Source: Haloplanus vescus
Lineage (GTDB): Archaea > Halobacteriota > Halobacteria > Halobacteriales > Haloferacaceae
NCBI RefSeq assembly: GCF_900107665.1
Contig: NZ_FNQT01000001.1
Location: 107,742 to 171,741 of the forward strand
Reading direction: 5' to 3'
Length of the DNA: 64,000 nt
The notes beneath the pieces were generated by a model. The model was not told the DNA's origin. It ran no database searches and was given only the letters and a program-made list of their open reading frames with translations. Position 1 is the first letter of the stretch; each line of letters begins with the position of its first letter. The position numbers and the translations under genes were made by a program. Below are positions 23,849-32,195 of this stretch, in pieces.

Positions 23849-24886
23849 TCAGGCAGTCGAACTGTCGGTGTGCGCCCGAGTAAAGCAATCGAGGACGAGT
23901 TTCGCTCCACCGAGGACGACGGGACCGATGAACAGACCGACGGCACCGAACACGACGAGGCCGCCGAAGATGCCGATGACGATGGTGGCGGAGTTGAACG
24001 CACCGGTACGACCGATCAGCGCCGGCCGGAGGTACGTATCCGATAGGGTGACGAACAGTCCGAACACGGCCATCGCCGCACCGGCAATCGGACGCCCGAC
24101 GGCGACGAGATAGACTGCAGCTGGAATCCAGATTCCGAACGCGCCGACGAGCGGGAGCAGTGTCAACACGAACGTCGCGACGGTGAGAAAAATCACAGCG
24201 GGGAGACCGGCAATCGCTAGCCCGACGCCGAGTAGGACTGCCTGAATGGCCGCGACGGCGACGTTCCCGACGATCGAGGCCCACATGAGTTGGTCCAGTC
24301 CGCTACGGAGTTCGTCCAGGACCGCCTCGTCGATCGGCAGCACCGACTGGAGCCACGCCACGAACTGTTCCCCGTCGCGCAACAGGGCGAAGAGAACGAA
24401 CAGCGTGATCGTCAGTCCGATAGCCAGCGCTGGCAAACTCCCGACGAGATCGATCGCCCCTGACGTGATCTGCCGGAGGCTCATCGCGATCCGACCCTGA
24501 TTCGCTTCGTACAGCGCGACGAGGTCGACGGAGTATCCAGCGGTCTCGAGTAGTGCCTCGACCGCCGCGATGTCGAGTTGGCCGTTCCTGACGGCGTTCA
24601 CGACTCTGAATGACTGCTGGACGGCGATGGTAAAGAGATAGATGAGCGGAATGAGTATGAGAAGTAACGTCGCCATCACGACAGCGAGTGCTGCGATAGT
24701 GGACCTAACATACCGCTCGGCCCACTGCTGGACGGGAAACATGATGTATGCGAGAACCACGCCGAACAGGATGAACTGGAGATACGGCAGGAAGACGAGC
24801 AACGCGATGAGACTGCTGAGCAGCGCGAGCGCGGTCAATCCGGGTTGCCCGGCGAGCCACGCCGACGGCTCGGGTCTCTCTGTCAT
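23849..24886 (-). CDS. AI-2E family transporter (UPF0118/PerM-type permease)
   Basis: 345 residues and about eight membrane helices, with the paired N-terminal helices (ALALLSSLIALLVFLPYLQFILFGVVLAYIMFPV), a long soluble middle (about 90-160) and the C-terminal signature GPVVLGGAKLVLD. Characterised family members export small molecules or act as Na+(Li+)/H+ antiporters; the substrate here is unknown. The ATG at 24886 (MTERPEPSAW) is chosen because the upstream 41 residues are not membrane-like. Its codon use is somewhat less GC-biased than the genes before 22 kb. Confidence 0.88.
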   Translation of the reverse strand: MTERPEPSAWLAGQPGLTALALLSSLIALLVFLPYLQFILFGVVLAYIMFPVQQWAERYVRSTIAALAVVMATLLLILIPLIYLFTIAVQQSFRVVNAVRNGQLDIAAVEALLETAGYSVDLVALYEANQGRIAMSLRQITSGAIDLVGSLPALAIGLTITLFVLFALLRDGEQFVAWLQSVLPIDEAVLDELRSGLDQLMWASIVGNVAVAAIQAVLLGVGLAIAGLPAVIFLTVATFVLTLLPLVGAFGIWIPAAVYLVAVGRPIAGAAMAVFGLFVTLSDTYLRPALIGRTGAFNSATIVIGIFGGLVVFGAVGLFIGPVVLGGAKLVLDCFTRAHTDSSTA

Positions 24887-25025
24887 GTCCGGATGTGCGA
24901 GAGTCACACACATTAGTCTACTGTGACAATTACTGAGAGTGGCTCCGGCAGGCTCAACGCTCAGAGTGTGAACAATCGTCTGATAGATTATCGGGAGCCT
25001 CGCCGGCACGGTCCAGCGAGACGCT

Positions 25026-25160
25026 ATGGACAGTTACGATAACCCCGATGACACGGACTGGTCACCGGAGCGACCGTACCGTTGTCTGTGGTTACCATCT
25101 CTGCCCCGAAGGACTGGTCCCCGCTTGCAGTTCGACGAATTTGCCATTGAGGTAGTTTAA
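25026..25160 (+). CDS. 44-residue small reading frame, weak candidate
   Basis: ATG at 25026 opens MDSYDNPDDTDWSPERPYRC and ends ...FDEFAIEVV at 25160, 7 bp before the GTG of the amphi-Trp gene. The acidic start is typical of haloarchaeal proteins and the position fits a short co-transcribed gene, but nothing else supports it. It may equally be chance in this 281-bp gap, where I see nothing else. Confidence 0.2.
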   Translation: MDSYDNPDDTDWSPERPYRCLWLPSLPRRTGPRLQFDEFAIEVV

Positions 25161-25167
25161 CACAGTA

Positions 25168-25683
25168 GTGGACGTGGCTCGGTGTGTGTCCGAAGAATAC
25201 GAATCCGAGATAGCAGCCTCGAGAGCAGATATCGCTGCTGTCCTCTGTGGCATCGTCGATGGCATCACTACCGGCTCACTGCAACTCAGCGACGAAGACG
25301 AGAGCATCGTCGTCGATATCCCCGACGAACTCACGCTCGAAATCGAATTCGAAACCGACGGAGGCGACCTGAGTCTCGAACTCGAAATGGAGTGGTCGCA
25401 ACCGGCGGTCGAGGGCGATGGCGCCACCGAGAAACCGTCCGAGGACGACGCCGAAACGACACTCCCCGTTGGTGCCGCCGATGCGTCCGCGACGCTTGCT
25501 CGATTCGAAGTGTTTCGCGACCGAGGAGGCGAATGGCGCTGGCGGCTCCGACATCGGAATGGGAATATTATCGCCACCAGCGGCGAAAGCTACACTCGCA
25601 AACACAACGCCCGGAAGGGACTCCAGAGCGTCGTACGGAACGCCCCAGACGCCGAGGTCACCGATGAGACGCTGACCGAGTAA
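25168..25683 (+). CDS. Amphi-Trp domain plus HVO_2922-type (DUF1508/YegP) domain protein
   Basis: 171 residues. The N-terminal amphi-Trp domain (about 10-80) shows the alternating beta pattern VDIPDELTLEIEFETDGGD with the terminal Trp at EMEWSQ. A linker of about 30 acidic residues leads to the DUF1508-type domain (about 108-165; ARFEVFRDRGGEWRWRLRHRNGNIIATSGESY, then RKHNARKGLQSV). Both are small haloarchaeal domains of unknown function; this fusion is the notable part. The start GTG at 25168 is the best available; no ATG lies near the domain start. Confidence 0.8.
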   Translation: MDVARCVSEEYESEIAASRADIAAVLCGIVDGITTGSLQLSDEDESIVVDIPDELTLEIEFETDGGDLSLELEMEWSQPAVEGDGATEKPSEDDAETTLPVGAADASATLARFEVFRDRGGEWRWRLRHRNGNIIATSGESYTRKHNARKGLQSVVRNAPDAEVTDETLTE

Positions 25684-25757
25684 ACGGTCCGCACCGTCGA
25701 CTCTCGATAGGGTTGGCTCGAACTGGCGTTCTGGAAGTTCCGCTGGAAATTCGTGTC

Positions 25758-26003
25758 TCAGACCGTGATGACGGCATCACCGACCACGGACAGGACGCTC
25801 CCGACGAGGAACGCTGTGGTCGCGGCATCTGCGTAGCCGTGGCCGTGGCTCGACGGCGCCATCTCCCGGAGGACAACCGCGATCAGGGTCCCAGCGGCGA
25901 CCCCGGCAGCGACGGGAAACACACTCTGTGCGACCAGATTCGTCCGGACACTGTCGACTGCGGCGATGACGCAGACGAGTTGTGGCCATTGTCCGTCTAC
26001 CTT
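25758..26003 (-). pseudogene. C-terminal remnant of a ZIP-like membrane transporter
   Basis: In this otherwise empty 354-bp gap the minus strand has an 82-codon frame bounded by TAA and TGA, with no ATG before its middle. It encodes two hydrophobic helices: FPVAAGVAAGTLIAVVLREM, then an HGHGYADAATT turn, and FLVGSVLSVVGDAVITV. The pattern recalls the last two helices of ZIP metal transporters (E/P then HGH, then G-x-x-L), so it looks like the tail of a truncated gene. It could instead be a real 54-residue protein from a GTG start. Confidence 0.35.
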
Positions 26004-26037
26004 TTAGTATCGCTCTCGACAAGCTGACGAACGGTTC

Positions 26038-27696
26038 ATGCGACCCTATGAATTAGTGGATAAACTCCCCCCAAAGCGCTTCACCCGCCGACAGCGACTC
26101 CTTCTCGTCTACGTCGTCGGTCTCGTCACGGTCATCCTCTCTTATACGCTCCTGTACAACGCGGGGATGCGCTACTTCGAGGGGACTCAGCAGTCGGTGT
26201 TCCACTCGGCCCAGATCGTCGTCGAGACGATGACGACGACCGGGTACGGGTCCGATTCTCCGTGGTCGACGCCCGTCATGAACCTCATGATGATCACGAT
26301 GCAGGTCACGGGGGTCGGCATCGGCTTCGTGACGTTACGGGTCCTCGTCATTCCCCTGTTCGAGCGCGCACCGCTCGATCTCGACGACCGACTGTCCGCC
26401 AAGAACGACCACATCGTCCTCGCGGAGTACCAGCGCAACACGGAGGTCATGCTCGACGAACTCGAAGAGCTCGGCGTTCAGTACGTCCTCATAGAGTCGG
26501 AAGAGGCCGAGGCGAAGCGACTCTCTGACGACGGGTATCAAGTCATCCACGGCGACCCCGAGGACCGGGAGGACCTCGGTCGGGCCACGATAGAGCGTGC
26601 GAAGGTGCTTATTACCGACGCGGGAGACCAAACCGCGAGTATCGTCCTCACGTCGTTGGAAGCGAACGAAGCCCTCGATGTCGTCAGCTTTACCGCCTCT
26701 ACCCGGCGGAAGGCAGCGCTCATGGAGATTGGCGTGGATAGATGCGTCGCTCCTAACGCTCTCATCGGGCACCAGTTGGCTGAGATGGCGACCACACCCA
26801 TCGCGGTCGAGTCGGACGCCGAGAGCGACGAAATAGGCATCCGCGAGGTACTGATTCGCCGCGACAGTCCGTTACACGGCGTCCGGGTCAGCGACTCCCC
26901 GATGGCCGACCACCCGGCTCTCACGCTCGTCGCCGGTTGGTTCGATGGAGAACTACGTGTATCCCCCGAACCGGGGGACCGACTGACACCGAACACCGTG
27001 CTCCTCGTAGCCGGGCCGATATCGGAGATTGCGGACCTCTCCAGAGAGGTCGCCGGAGTGCAGCACCCGAGTGGGACGACACAGCCTGACGTCGTCATCG
27101 CCGGTGTCGGGGAGGGTGGGTCCGCCGCCGAGGAGACCCTCCCCGCGGCGACGACCGTCACCACCATCGATCAGGACCCGGACGCGACCCCCGATGTCGT
27201 CGGCGACGCAACCGAACCGGAGACGCTCCGCGAGGCGGGCATCGAGACGGCGACTGCACTTATCGTAACCGTCGGCGACGATGCGACGTCCCTCCTGACC
27301 GTTGCGATGGCACGAGCGCTGTCGTCGGATGTCGAGATTCTGGCTCGAGTCACTGCTGCGGAGAAGGCGAGCGCCGCCGTCCGGGCCGGCGCGGATTACA
27401 CGCTCTCGGTGCAGCGCGTGTGTGCCAGATTGGTCGCCGCCGAGGCCCACGGCGAGCGTGTGATGTCTCCCGTGAATCAGATTCGGCTCGTCCGCACGTC
27501 GGGTGAGTCGTTCGTGGGTGAACAGTTGGCGACGATTCGTCAGGACCTGACTCGCGACTGGACGGTGGTCGGTATCGCACGAGCGGGCGACATCCTCACC
27601 GACGAGGAGACGACGGTTCGCCAAACGGACGAGGTGTTCGTCGCGGGGAGCGACGACGCCATACAGAAATTCGAGCAGACAGTCGACGCTACCTAA
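26038..27696 (+). CDS. Two-helix potassium channel with two RCK (TrkA) domains
   Basis: 552 residues. Helix 1 (about 21-43), a pore loop with filter TTTGYGSDSP (about residues 67-76) and helix 2 (about 80-105) form a 2TM K+ channel. Then come RCK domain 1 (about 122-330, TrkA-N plus TrkA-C) and domain 2 (about 350-550). In domain 1 the glycine-rich nucleotide motif is lost (HIVLAEYQRN in place of GYGRVG type). Domain 2 keeps VVIAGVGEGGSAA. By family, ligand binding to RCK domains gates K+ flow across the cytoplasmic membrane, which matters for the salt-in strategy. The ATG at 26038 is the first in frame. Confidence 0.92.
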   Translation: MRPYELVDKLPPKRFTRRQRLLLVYVVGLVTVILSYTLLYNAGMRYFEGTQQSVFHSAQIVVETMTTTGYGSDSPWSTPVMNLMMITMQVTGVGIGFVTLRVLVIPLFERAPLDLDDRLSAKNDHIVLAEYQRNTEVMLDELEELGVQYVLIESEEAEAKRLSDDGYQVIHGDPEDREDLGRATIERAKVLITDAGDQTASIVLTSLEANEALDVVSFTASTRRKAALMEIGVDRCVAPNALIGHQLAEMATTPIAVESDAESDEIGIREVLIRRDSPLHGVRVSDSPMADHPALTLVAGWFDGELRVSPEPGDRLTPNTVLLVAGPISEIADLSREVAGVQHPSGTTQPDVVIAGVGEGGSAAEETLPAATTVTTIDQDPDATPDVVGDATEPETLREAGIETATALIVTVGDDATSLLTVAMARALSSDVEILARVTAAEKASAAVRAGADYTLSVQRVCARLVAAEAHGERVMSPVNQIRLVRTSGESFVGEQLATIRQDLTRDWTVVGIARAGDILTDEETTVRQTDEVFVAGSDDAIQKFEQTVDAT

Positions 27697-27786
27697 CTGA
27701 ACCTGCCAAAACGTGAACGTATGCGTATCGAGGTGGCACACCTATATCCGGATGAAGTGGTTGTTACGTGTGACGTGATTCAATAG

Positions 27787-28041
27787 ATGGGACTCCTCGA
27801 TTCGTTCGGGATGTTAGTCAGTAGCATCATTGCCGCAATCGTCATGCTCGTGTTCGCTATCCTCAGCTTCTTCTTCACCGTGTTTATCGTGCAGATCGGT
27901 GCCGGCTTAGCCGGATATTCCCCGGCCGGGGATTTCGTAGTGCTCTCCGCCGCGATTCTGTCCGCTAGCGCGATTATGGCCGGCGCATCGCCGATGTCGA
28001 GCCTCAGCGGATTGCCCGACACGGACTCTCGCTCACAGTAG
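27787..28041 (+). CDS. Small two-helix membrane protein, 84 residues
   Basis: Two hydrophobic helices (about 8-38 and 50-68), with a GAGLAGYSPAGD turn and an acidic/Ser tail (SGLPDTDSRSQ). No family recognised. It lies 90 bp after the K+ channel gene and may be co-expressed with it or with the next small membrane gene. TATA-like sequence CCTATATCC lies about 45-37 nt upstream. Confidence 0.65.
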   Translation: MGLLDSFGMLVSSIIAAIVMLVFAILSFFFTVFIVQIGAGLAGYSPAGDFVVLSAAILSASAIMAGASPMSSLSGLPDTDSRSQ

Positions 28042-28133
28042 TCGTCTGTGGGCTGTTTGTCTCGAACAACCCGTACTCGAGCGCAGTTTCCTGATGGCCC
28101 TCCTTTATGTGAATAGAGACATTAAATTTAGAT

Positions 28134-28343
28134 GTGATATTACTTCGAACAATCCTCGATGAAAATCTGTTCGTACCCCTCCAGTTCGGAGGGGGCCTCA
28201 TCGAGTTAGCAATCCTTTTCCTGATCCTCGCAGTGGTCGCGGGAGTCTTGGGCGCCCGTGGCGTTGCCGGGCTAAGTATGGATATCGCCAAGTGGCTCGT
28301 CATCATCTTCGTCGTGCTCGCGATTATCACGTTCATACTCTGA
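28134..28343 (+). CDS. DUF1328-type (UPF0391) small membrane protein
   Basis: 69 residues. The second half is the DUF1328 pattern: [20 protein letters not shown], then [21 protein letters not shown]. These are two helices around a Gly-rich turn, as in small stress-related bacterial membrane proteins. The start is GTG at 28134, following the A/T-rich ATTAAATTTA (28121-28130). A later in-frame start is also possible because the family usually begins close to the first helix. Function unknown. Confidence 0.75.
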   Translation: MILLRTILDENLFVPLQFGGGLIELAILFLILAVVAGVLGARGVAGLSMDIAKWLVIIFVVLAIITFIL

Positions 28344-28643
28344 CTCAAGACTGCTGAACACGTGCTCTACGTCTTGCACGCCGTTCCGTCAGGGCGTAAA
28401 ATCGTGGGCAATGTTCACTAAGACAGACGGCGATCACTCACCACTATCGAGATTTGTCGGTTACGTATCCGACGACGAGATCATCGTTCGAATCAAGCTT
28501 CAAACGCACAGCGACAGGAGCGGACACAACGCACCGGGTTCAGCACACCACACGGACAACGAGGTGTGCTACCGCACCTGTTGTGCGATCTGGTGCGCAC
28601 ATCCGCCGTCAGTTTATATCTCCGACTGTCGTACGAACTTCCG
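28344..28643. other. Intergenic gap before the OYE gene, with a dyad and a TATA box
   Basis: Three hundred bases without a credible gene. An imperfect dyad lies at 28556-28584 (ACAAC, AGGTGTG, then CGCACCT, GTTGT with one bulged base). A TATA-like TTTATAT at about 28613-28619 is placed about 25-31 nt before the oxidoreductase ATG. A 78-codon frame across the gap has no protein-like composition and is not called. Confidence 0.4.
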
Positions 28644-29750
28644 ATGACCGACGACCCCCTCTTTGATGAATTCGAACTGAACGGGCACACTCTCGACAAC
28701 CGCGTCGGCCTCGCGCCGATGACGCGCACGAGTGCGACCGACGAGGGACACGCGACCGACCGCATGGCCCGCTACTACGCCTCCTTCGCTCGCGGTGGCT
28801 TCTCGTTTCTCGTCACCGAGGGTCTCCACCCGGACACCGCCCACAGTCAAGGCTACCCCAATCAGCCCGGTCTCGCGACCGACGAACAGGCGGCAGCGTG
28901 GGAGCAGGTGGTCGACGCCGTTCACGAGGCAGGCAGTCCGATCTTCGCACAGTTGATGCACGCTGGGGCACAGGCACAGGGCAACCGCTATGGGTACGAC
29001 TCCGTCGCCCCCTCGTCGTACCGCCCACCAGGCGAGATGTCGGAGCTGTACGGCGGGTCCGGAGAGTTCCCCGAGGCGGACCCGCTCGATGGCGAGGAGC
29101 TCAGCGAAGTGAGAGAGAGTTTCGTCGCCGCCGCAGAGCGCGCGGTCGAGGCCGGGTTCGACGGCATCGAGGTCCACGCGGCCAACGGCTATCTCCTCCA
29201 CGAGTTCGTCGACCCACTGGTCAACGACCGCGACGACGAGTACGGTGGCTCGCCGGCTAACCGCGCGCGCTTCCCCGCCGAGGTCACCGCCGCCATCGAC
29301 GACGCCACGCCTGACAGCTTCGTCGTCGGCGTCCGTGCCTCCCAAGGGGCAGTCACTGACGAGGAGCGAGTCTGGCCCGACGGCGAGGCGACCGCCGCCG
29401 CACTGTTCGGCGCGCTCTCCGATGCTGGCGCCGACTACGTCCACGTTACCGGCGGCGACGCAACCGCTGCAGAGGTGCCAGAAACCGATCACACGCTTGC
29501 GGAACTAGCTATCGAGCACGCTGCGGACGATGTCGCCGTGATTGCCAACGGCAGTCTCGGAGAGCCGGAGAATGCGCGAGCGGCGGTGGCAGACGGCTCC
29601 GACCTGATCACTATCGGGACCGGTGCGCTCGCCAACCACGACTGGCCCAACCGAGTCCGAACGGGCGAACCGCTCGACGATCTGGACCCGAGTATCGTCT
29701 TCGAACCCGACGCCTCGCTTAGCGATGCCGAGATTCCCGGCGACGACTGA
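28644..29750 (+). CDS. Old Yellow Enzyme-type NADH:flavin oxidoreductase
   Basis: 368 residues, a complete FMN barrel: NRVGLAPMTRTSATDEGHAT at residues 21-40, FAQLMHAGAQAQ near 100, the signature HAANGYLLHEFVDPLVNDRDDEYGG near 180-205, and the phosphate-binding IANGSLGEPENA near 315 followed by DLITIGTGALANHDWPNRV. By family it reduces alpha,beta-unsaturated carbonyls or related compounds with NAD(P)H. The ATG at 28644 is placed correctly after the TATA box. It converges with the SDR gene 27 bp away. Confidence 0.9.
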   Translation: MTDDPLFDEFELNGHTLDNRVGLAPMTRTSATDEGHATDRMARYYASFARGGFSFLVTEGLHPDTAHSQGYPNQPGLATDEQAAAWEQVVDAVHEAGSPIFAQLMHAGAQAQGNRYGYDSVAPSSYRPPGEMSELYGGSGEFPEADPLDGEELSEVRESFVAAAERAVEAGFDGIEVHAANGYLLHEFVDPLVNDRDDEYGGSPANRARFPAEVTAAIDDATPDSFVVGVRASQGAVTDEERVWPDGEATAAALFGALSDAGADYVHVTGGDATAAEVPETDHTLAELAIEHAADDVAVIANGSLGEPENARAAVADGSDLITIGTGALANHDWPNRVRTGEPLDDLDPSIVFEPDASLSDAEIPGDD

Positions 29751-29777
29751 TAGCGCCGGGGCGACAATCTGATTGGG

Positions 29778-30587
29778 TTACCCTGTCGGTGGCTCGAACG
29801 TATTCGGCGGTCCGGTCGGCGAGATGGTCTGTCCCGTGATAAACGAGGCGGCGTCGCTCGCAAGGAATCGCACCGCGTCCGCGACCTCGTGCGGACTTCC
29901 GATCTCACGGTCGACGTCGCTACGTGCGGGTATCTCGTCGAGACCGAACCACTCGCGAACGGCCGGCGTCGCGATGAAGCCAGGTTCGACCGCGTTCACT
30001 CGAACATCATCGACGCTCCACTCGACGGCGAGCGTTCGCGTAAGCGCGCTGACGCCGGCCTTTGCAGCGCTATATGGTCCCATTTCGGCGACTCCGTAGC
30101 GCCCGGCCATGCTGGCCGTGTTGACGACCGCGCCGCCGTTCTCGCGGAGCGAGTCGGCGAACGCGTGGGTGACGTTGTACGTCCCGGTGAGGTTCACTTC
30201 GATGACACTGTCCCAGTCGTCGGGGGCAACTTCGTGGAGTGGACCACCCTCTCCGGTACCGCCCGCGTTGTTCACTAAGATATCCACACCGCCGAACTCC
30301 TCGACCGTTGCCTCGGCCAGCGCGTCGACGGAGTCACGATCTGTCACGTCGCATTCGACAGGGAGCACCGACCCCGGTCGGTCGGCCGCGTTCAGCTCCT
30401 CGGCGACGGCGTCGACGTCGGCCTGCGTGCGCGAACAGATGACCACGTCGGCGCCGTCCGCGACGAACGTCTCGGCGATGGCGCGACCGATACCGCTCGA
30501 CCCCCCGGTCACCACGGCCGTTTGCCCGGCGACGCTCGACCGGGTTCGAACCGACTCTGTTGTTCGGAGTTCGTCTGTCACTGGCAT
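29778..30587 (-). CDS. Short-chain dehydrogenase/reductase
   Basis: 269 residues, classical SDR: nucleotide motif TGGSSGIGRAI near residue 27, DILVNNAGG near 105, catalytic Ser in NTASMAGRYG near 157, and YSAAK with the catalytic Tyr/Lys near 172. The C-terminal FLASDAASFITGQTI is typical of FabG-like members. It probably oxidises or reduces an alcohol/ketone with NAD(P); the substrate is unknown. On the minus strand a TATA-like CTTTTATCGG (30611-30620) lies about 25 nt before the ATG at 30587. Confidence 0.9.
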   Translation of the reverse strand: MPVTDELRTTESVRTRSSVAGQTAVVTGGSSGIGRAIAETFVADGADVVICSRTQADVDAVAEELNAADRPGSVLPVECDVTDRDSVDALAEATVEEFGGVDILVNNAGGTGEGGPLHEVAPDDWDSVIEVNLTGTYNVTHAFADSLRENGGAVVNTASMAGRYGVAEMGPYSAAKAGVSALTRTLAVEWSVDDVRVNAVEPGFIATPAVREWFGLDEIPARSDVDREIGSPHEVADAVRFLASDAASFITGQTISPTGPPNTFEPPTG

Positions 30588-30805
30588 CGTTCACTGGCAA
30601 CAAAGCTCAACCGATAAAAGAGTGGCCTAATCGACTTCTGGCTGTCGATTTCTGAGTTTTGTACGCTCAGTACGTTCAATAGCGATGTCGGTGTTGACAC
30701 CCCTGGTCGAGTGCTTTCAGGCGTCGTCGTTTCCGCTGTCGCCGTCTTCGCTGGTCTTGACGGTTCGTTCGGCGGTGCAATCCTCCGGTATCCCCTTCCT
30801 CGCAG

Positions 30806-30821
30806 AATGCGCCGGCCGGGA
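30806..30821. repeat. Partial copy of the tRNA-Gly 3' end (copy 1)
   Basis: AATGCGCCGGCCGGGA repeats the last bases of the tRNA-Gly gene (30981-30996) in the same orientation. After the match the sequence diverges (GTCCCGCG). It is one of two extra copies in about 180 bp next to the tRNA 3' end. Confidence 0.6.
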
Positions 30822-30880
30822 GTCCCGCGAGCGAACAGTGTGAGCGAGGGGGACTACGGTCGGCACCCGAACCAAGTGAG

Positions 30881-30902
30881 TGCGCCGGCCGGGATTTGAA
30901 CC
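30881..30902. repeat. Partial copy of the tRNA-Gly 3' end (copy 2, 22 bp)
   Basis: Twenty-two bases identical to 30983-31004, that is the discriminator base, the acceptor 3' strand and part of the T arm of tRNA-Gly, in the same orientation. The match stops inside the T arm. Such copies are the usual footprint of site-specific integration at a tRNA 3' end. An inverted piece of T-arm sequence (TTCAAATCCC, 30941-30950) lies between this copy and the tRNA. Confidence 0.75.
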
Positions 30903-30982
30903 ACGGTCGTTTCGCTCACGCCGTTCGCTTCACTCCCTGATTCAAATCCCTCTGGGCGATTTTCCTCGCTTCACTCGGAAAA

Positions 30983-31053
30983 TGCGCCGGCCGGGATTTG
31001 AACCCGGGCCATGAGCTTGGAAGGCTCAGGTCCTACCACTAGACCACCGGCGC
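30983..31053 (-). tRNA. tRNA-Gly (anticodon UCC)
   Basis: Reads on the minus strand as a 71-nt cloverleaf. The acceptor GCGCCGG (31047-31053) pairs with CCGGCGC (30984-30990), with discriminator A. The anticodon stem TGAGC/GCTCA encloses CTTCCAA, giving UCC. The T arm CCGGG/CCCGG surrounds TTCAAAT. Its 3' end faces the accessory-looking region at lower coordinates and is partly duplicated there. Confidence 0.95.
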
Positions 31054-31093
31054 GCACTCGTCGATTCAGGATGGTGGAATAAGGCAGTTACGC

Positions 31094-32131
31094 TTAGTCG
31101 TCGGCCGCCGATTCGACGGCACCCTCGCGGAACGCGCGCGCCGTCTCCCGGAGCGACTCGGAGATGGCGGGCACCTCGTCGGCGTCGACCGGGCCCTCGC
31201 GGTCGATGTCCTCGACGCTCCGGGGGAACGGGCGGAGGTCCATGTGGATGGCGATGCCGGCTTTCGCTCCCTGTCCCATCGCGACCGGAATCTGGTTGTG
31301 GCCGGGGACGAGGTCACCGACGGCGTAGACGCCGTCGACGCTCGTGCGCCCGTGGTCGTCGACGGCGACGGTGCCGTCGTCGGTCAGGTCACAGCCGAGG
31401 GCAGCGGCGAGGTCGTTGTTGTAGTCCGAGCCGTACATCGGGAAGCCACCGCGGTACTCGCGGACGGTGCCGTCCTCGAACTCGAAACTCTCCAGCCAGC
31501 CGTCGTCGCCCCGGGTCATGCCCGAAATCTCCTCGTGAATCACGTCGATGGGGTGGGCTCGCAGCATCTGGTCGGTGTCCTCGCTCCACGTCGGGTCATC
31601 GCCGCGGGTGAGCAGGTCCACCTCGTCGGTGAAGTTGAGCATGATCATGGCGACGTAGGCGGCGCTGTCGCCGTGGCCCATCACGTAGACGGACTCGTCG
31701 ACGAACATGTAGGCGTCACAGTGGAGACAGTAGTGGAGGCCACGCCCCGTCGGCGGGAGCGGCGGGTCGGGTTTCGCGTCGCTGAATCCAGTGGCGAGGA
31801 CGACCTGACGCACGGTGACGGTGTCCTCGCCGTCGTCGACGTCGAGGGCGAAGGCGTCGCCGACGTCCGCCACGTCGCTCACGAACCCGCGGCGGTAGGT
31901 GGCGCCGTAGGCTTCGACCTGTTCGCGGGCGGTCTGGAGGAACTCGACGCCTGAGGTGTCTTCGGTGACGCCGATGACGTTGTGCGTGTCCTGCATCATC
32001 GCGGCGCGGCCGCCACCGCGGTTCACGATGAGTGTGTCGAGACCGAGGCGGGTGGTGTAGAGCGCGGCCGTCAGGCCCGCGGGCCCGCCGCCGACGATGG
32101 CTACGTCGTAGTCGGTGTCGCTGTCGGTCAT
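31094..32131 (-). CDS. Thioredoxin-reductase-like FAD/NAD(P) oxidoreductase
   Basis: 345 residues. FAD-binding VAIVGGGPAGLTAALYTTRLG near residue 10, a CxxC pair in HYCLHCDAYMF near residue 135 (the TrxR redox-centre position), a second dinucleotide motif in YVMGHGDSAAYVAMI near 150, and the FAD-binding VYAVGDLVPGHNQIPVAMGQGA near 270. It resembles haloarchaeal TrxR paralogs. The usual CATC is CLHC, so the thiol partner may differ. An acidic C-terminal tail of about 45 residues is added. The ATG at 32131 is the first before the FAD motif. Confidence 0.9.
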   Translation of the reverse strand: MTDSDTDYDVAIVGGGPAGLTAALYTTRLGLDTLIVNRGGGRAAMMQDTHNVIGVTEDTSGVEFLQTAREQVEAYGATYRRGFVSDVADVGDAFALDVDDGEDTVTVRQVVLATGFSDAKPDPPLPPTGRGLHYCLHCDAYMFVDESVYVMGHGDSAAYVAMIMLNFTDEVDLLTRGDDPTWSEDTDQMLRAHPIDVIHEEISGMTRGDDGWLESFEFEDGTVREYRGGFPMYGSDYNNDLAAALGCDLTDDGTVAVDDHGRTSVDGVYAVGDLVPGHNQIPVAMGQGAKAGIAIHMDLRPFPRSVEDIDREGPVDADEVPAISESLRETARAFREGAVESAADD

Positions 32132-32195
32132 ACGTCCCTGTACTCCCGCCCGGGGGTTAAGTCCTGCACGTCTGTGCGTGCGGGCGGCCCAGTCG

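Noticed and set aside
25713-26027. A 104-codon plus-strand frame
   Set aside because: It covers the opposite strand of the transporter-like remnant; the other strand gives a clear two-helix membrane sequence, this one gives none.
28411-28647. A 78-codon plus-strand frame before the OYE gene
   Set aside because: No protein-like features, runs over the TATA box and start codon of the OYE gene.
30621-30632. GGCCTAA near the SDR promoter as an iron-box half-site
   Set aside because: Only one short arm; no matching TTAGG at the fixed 4-nt spacing.
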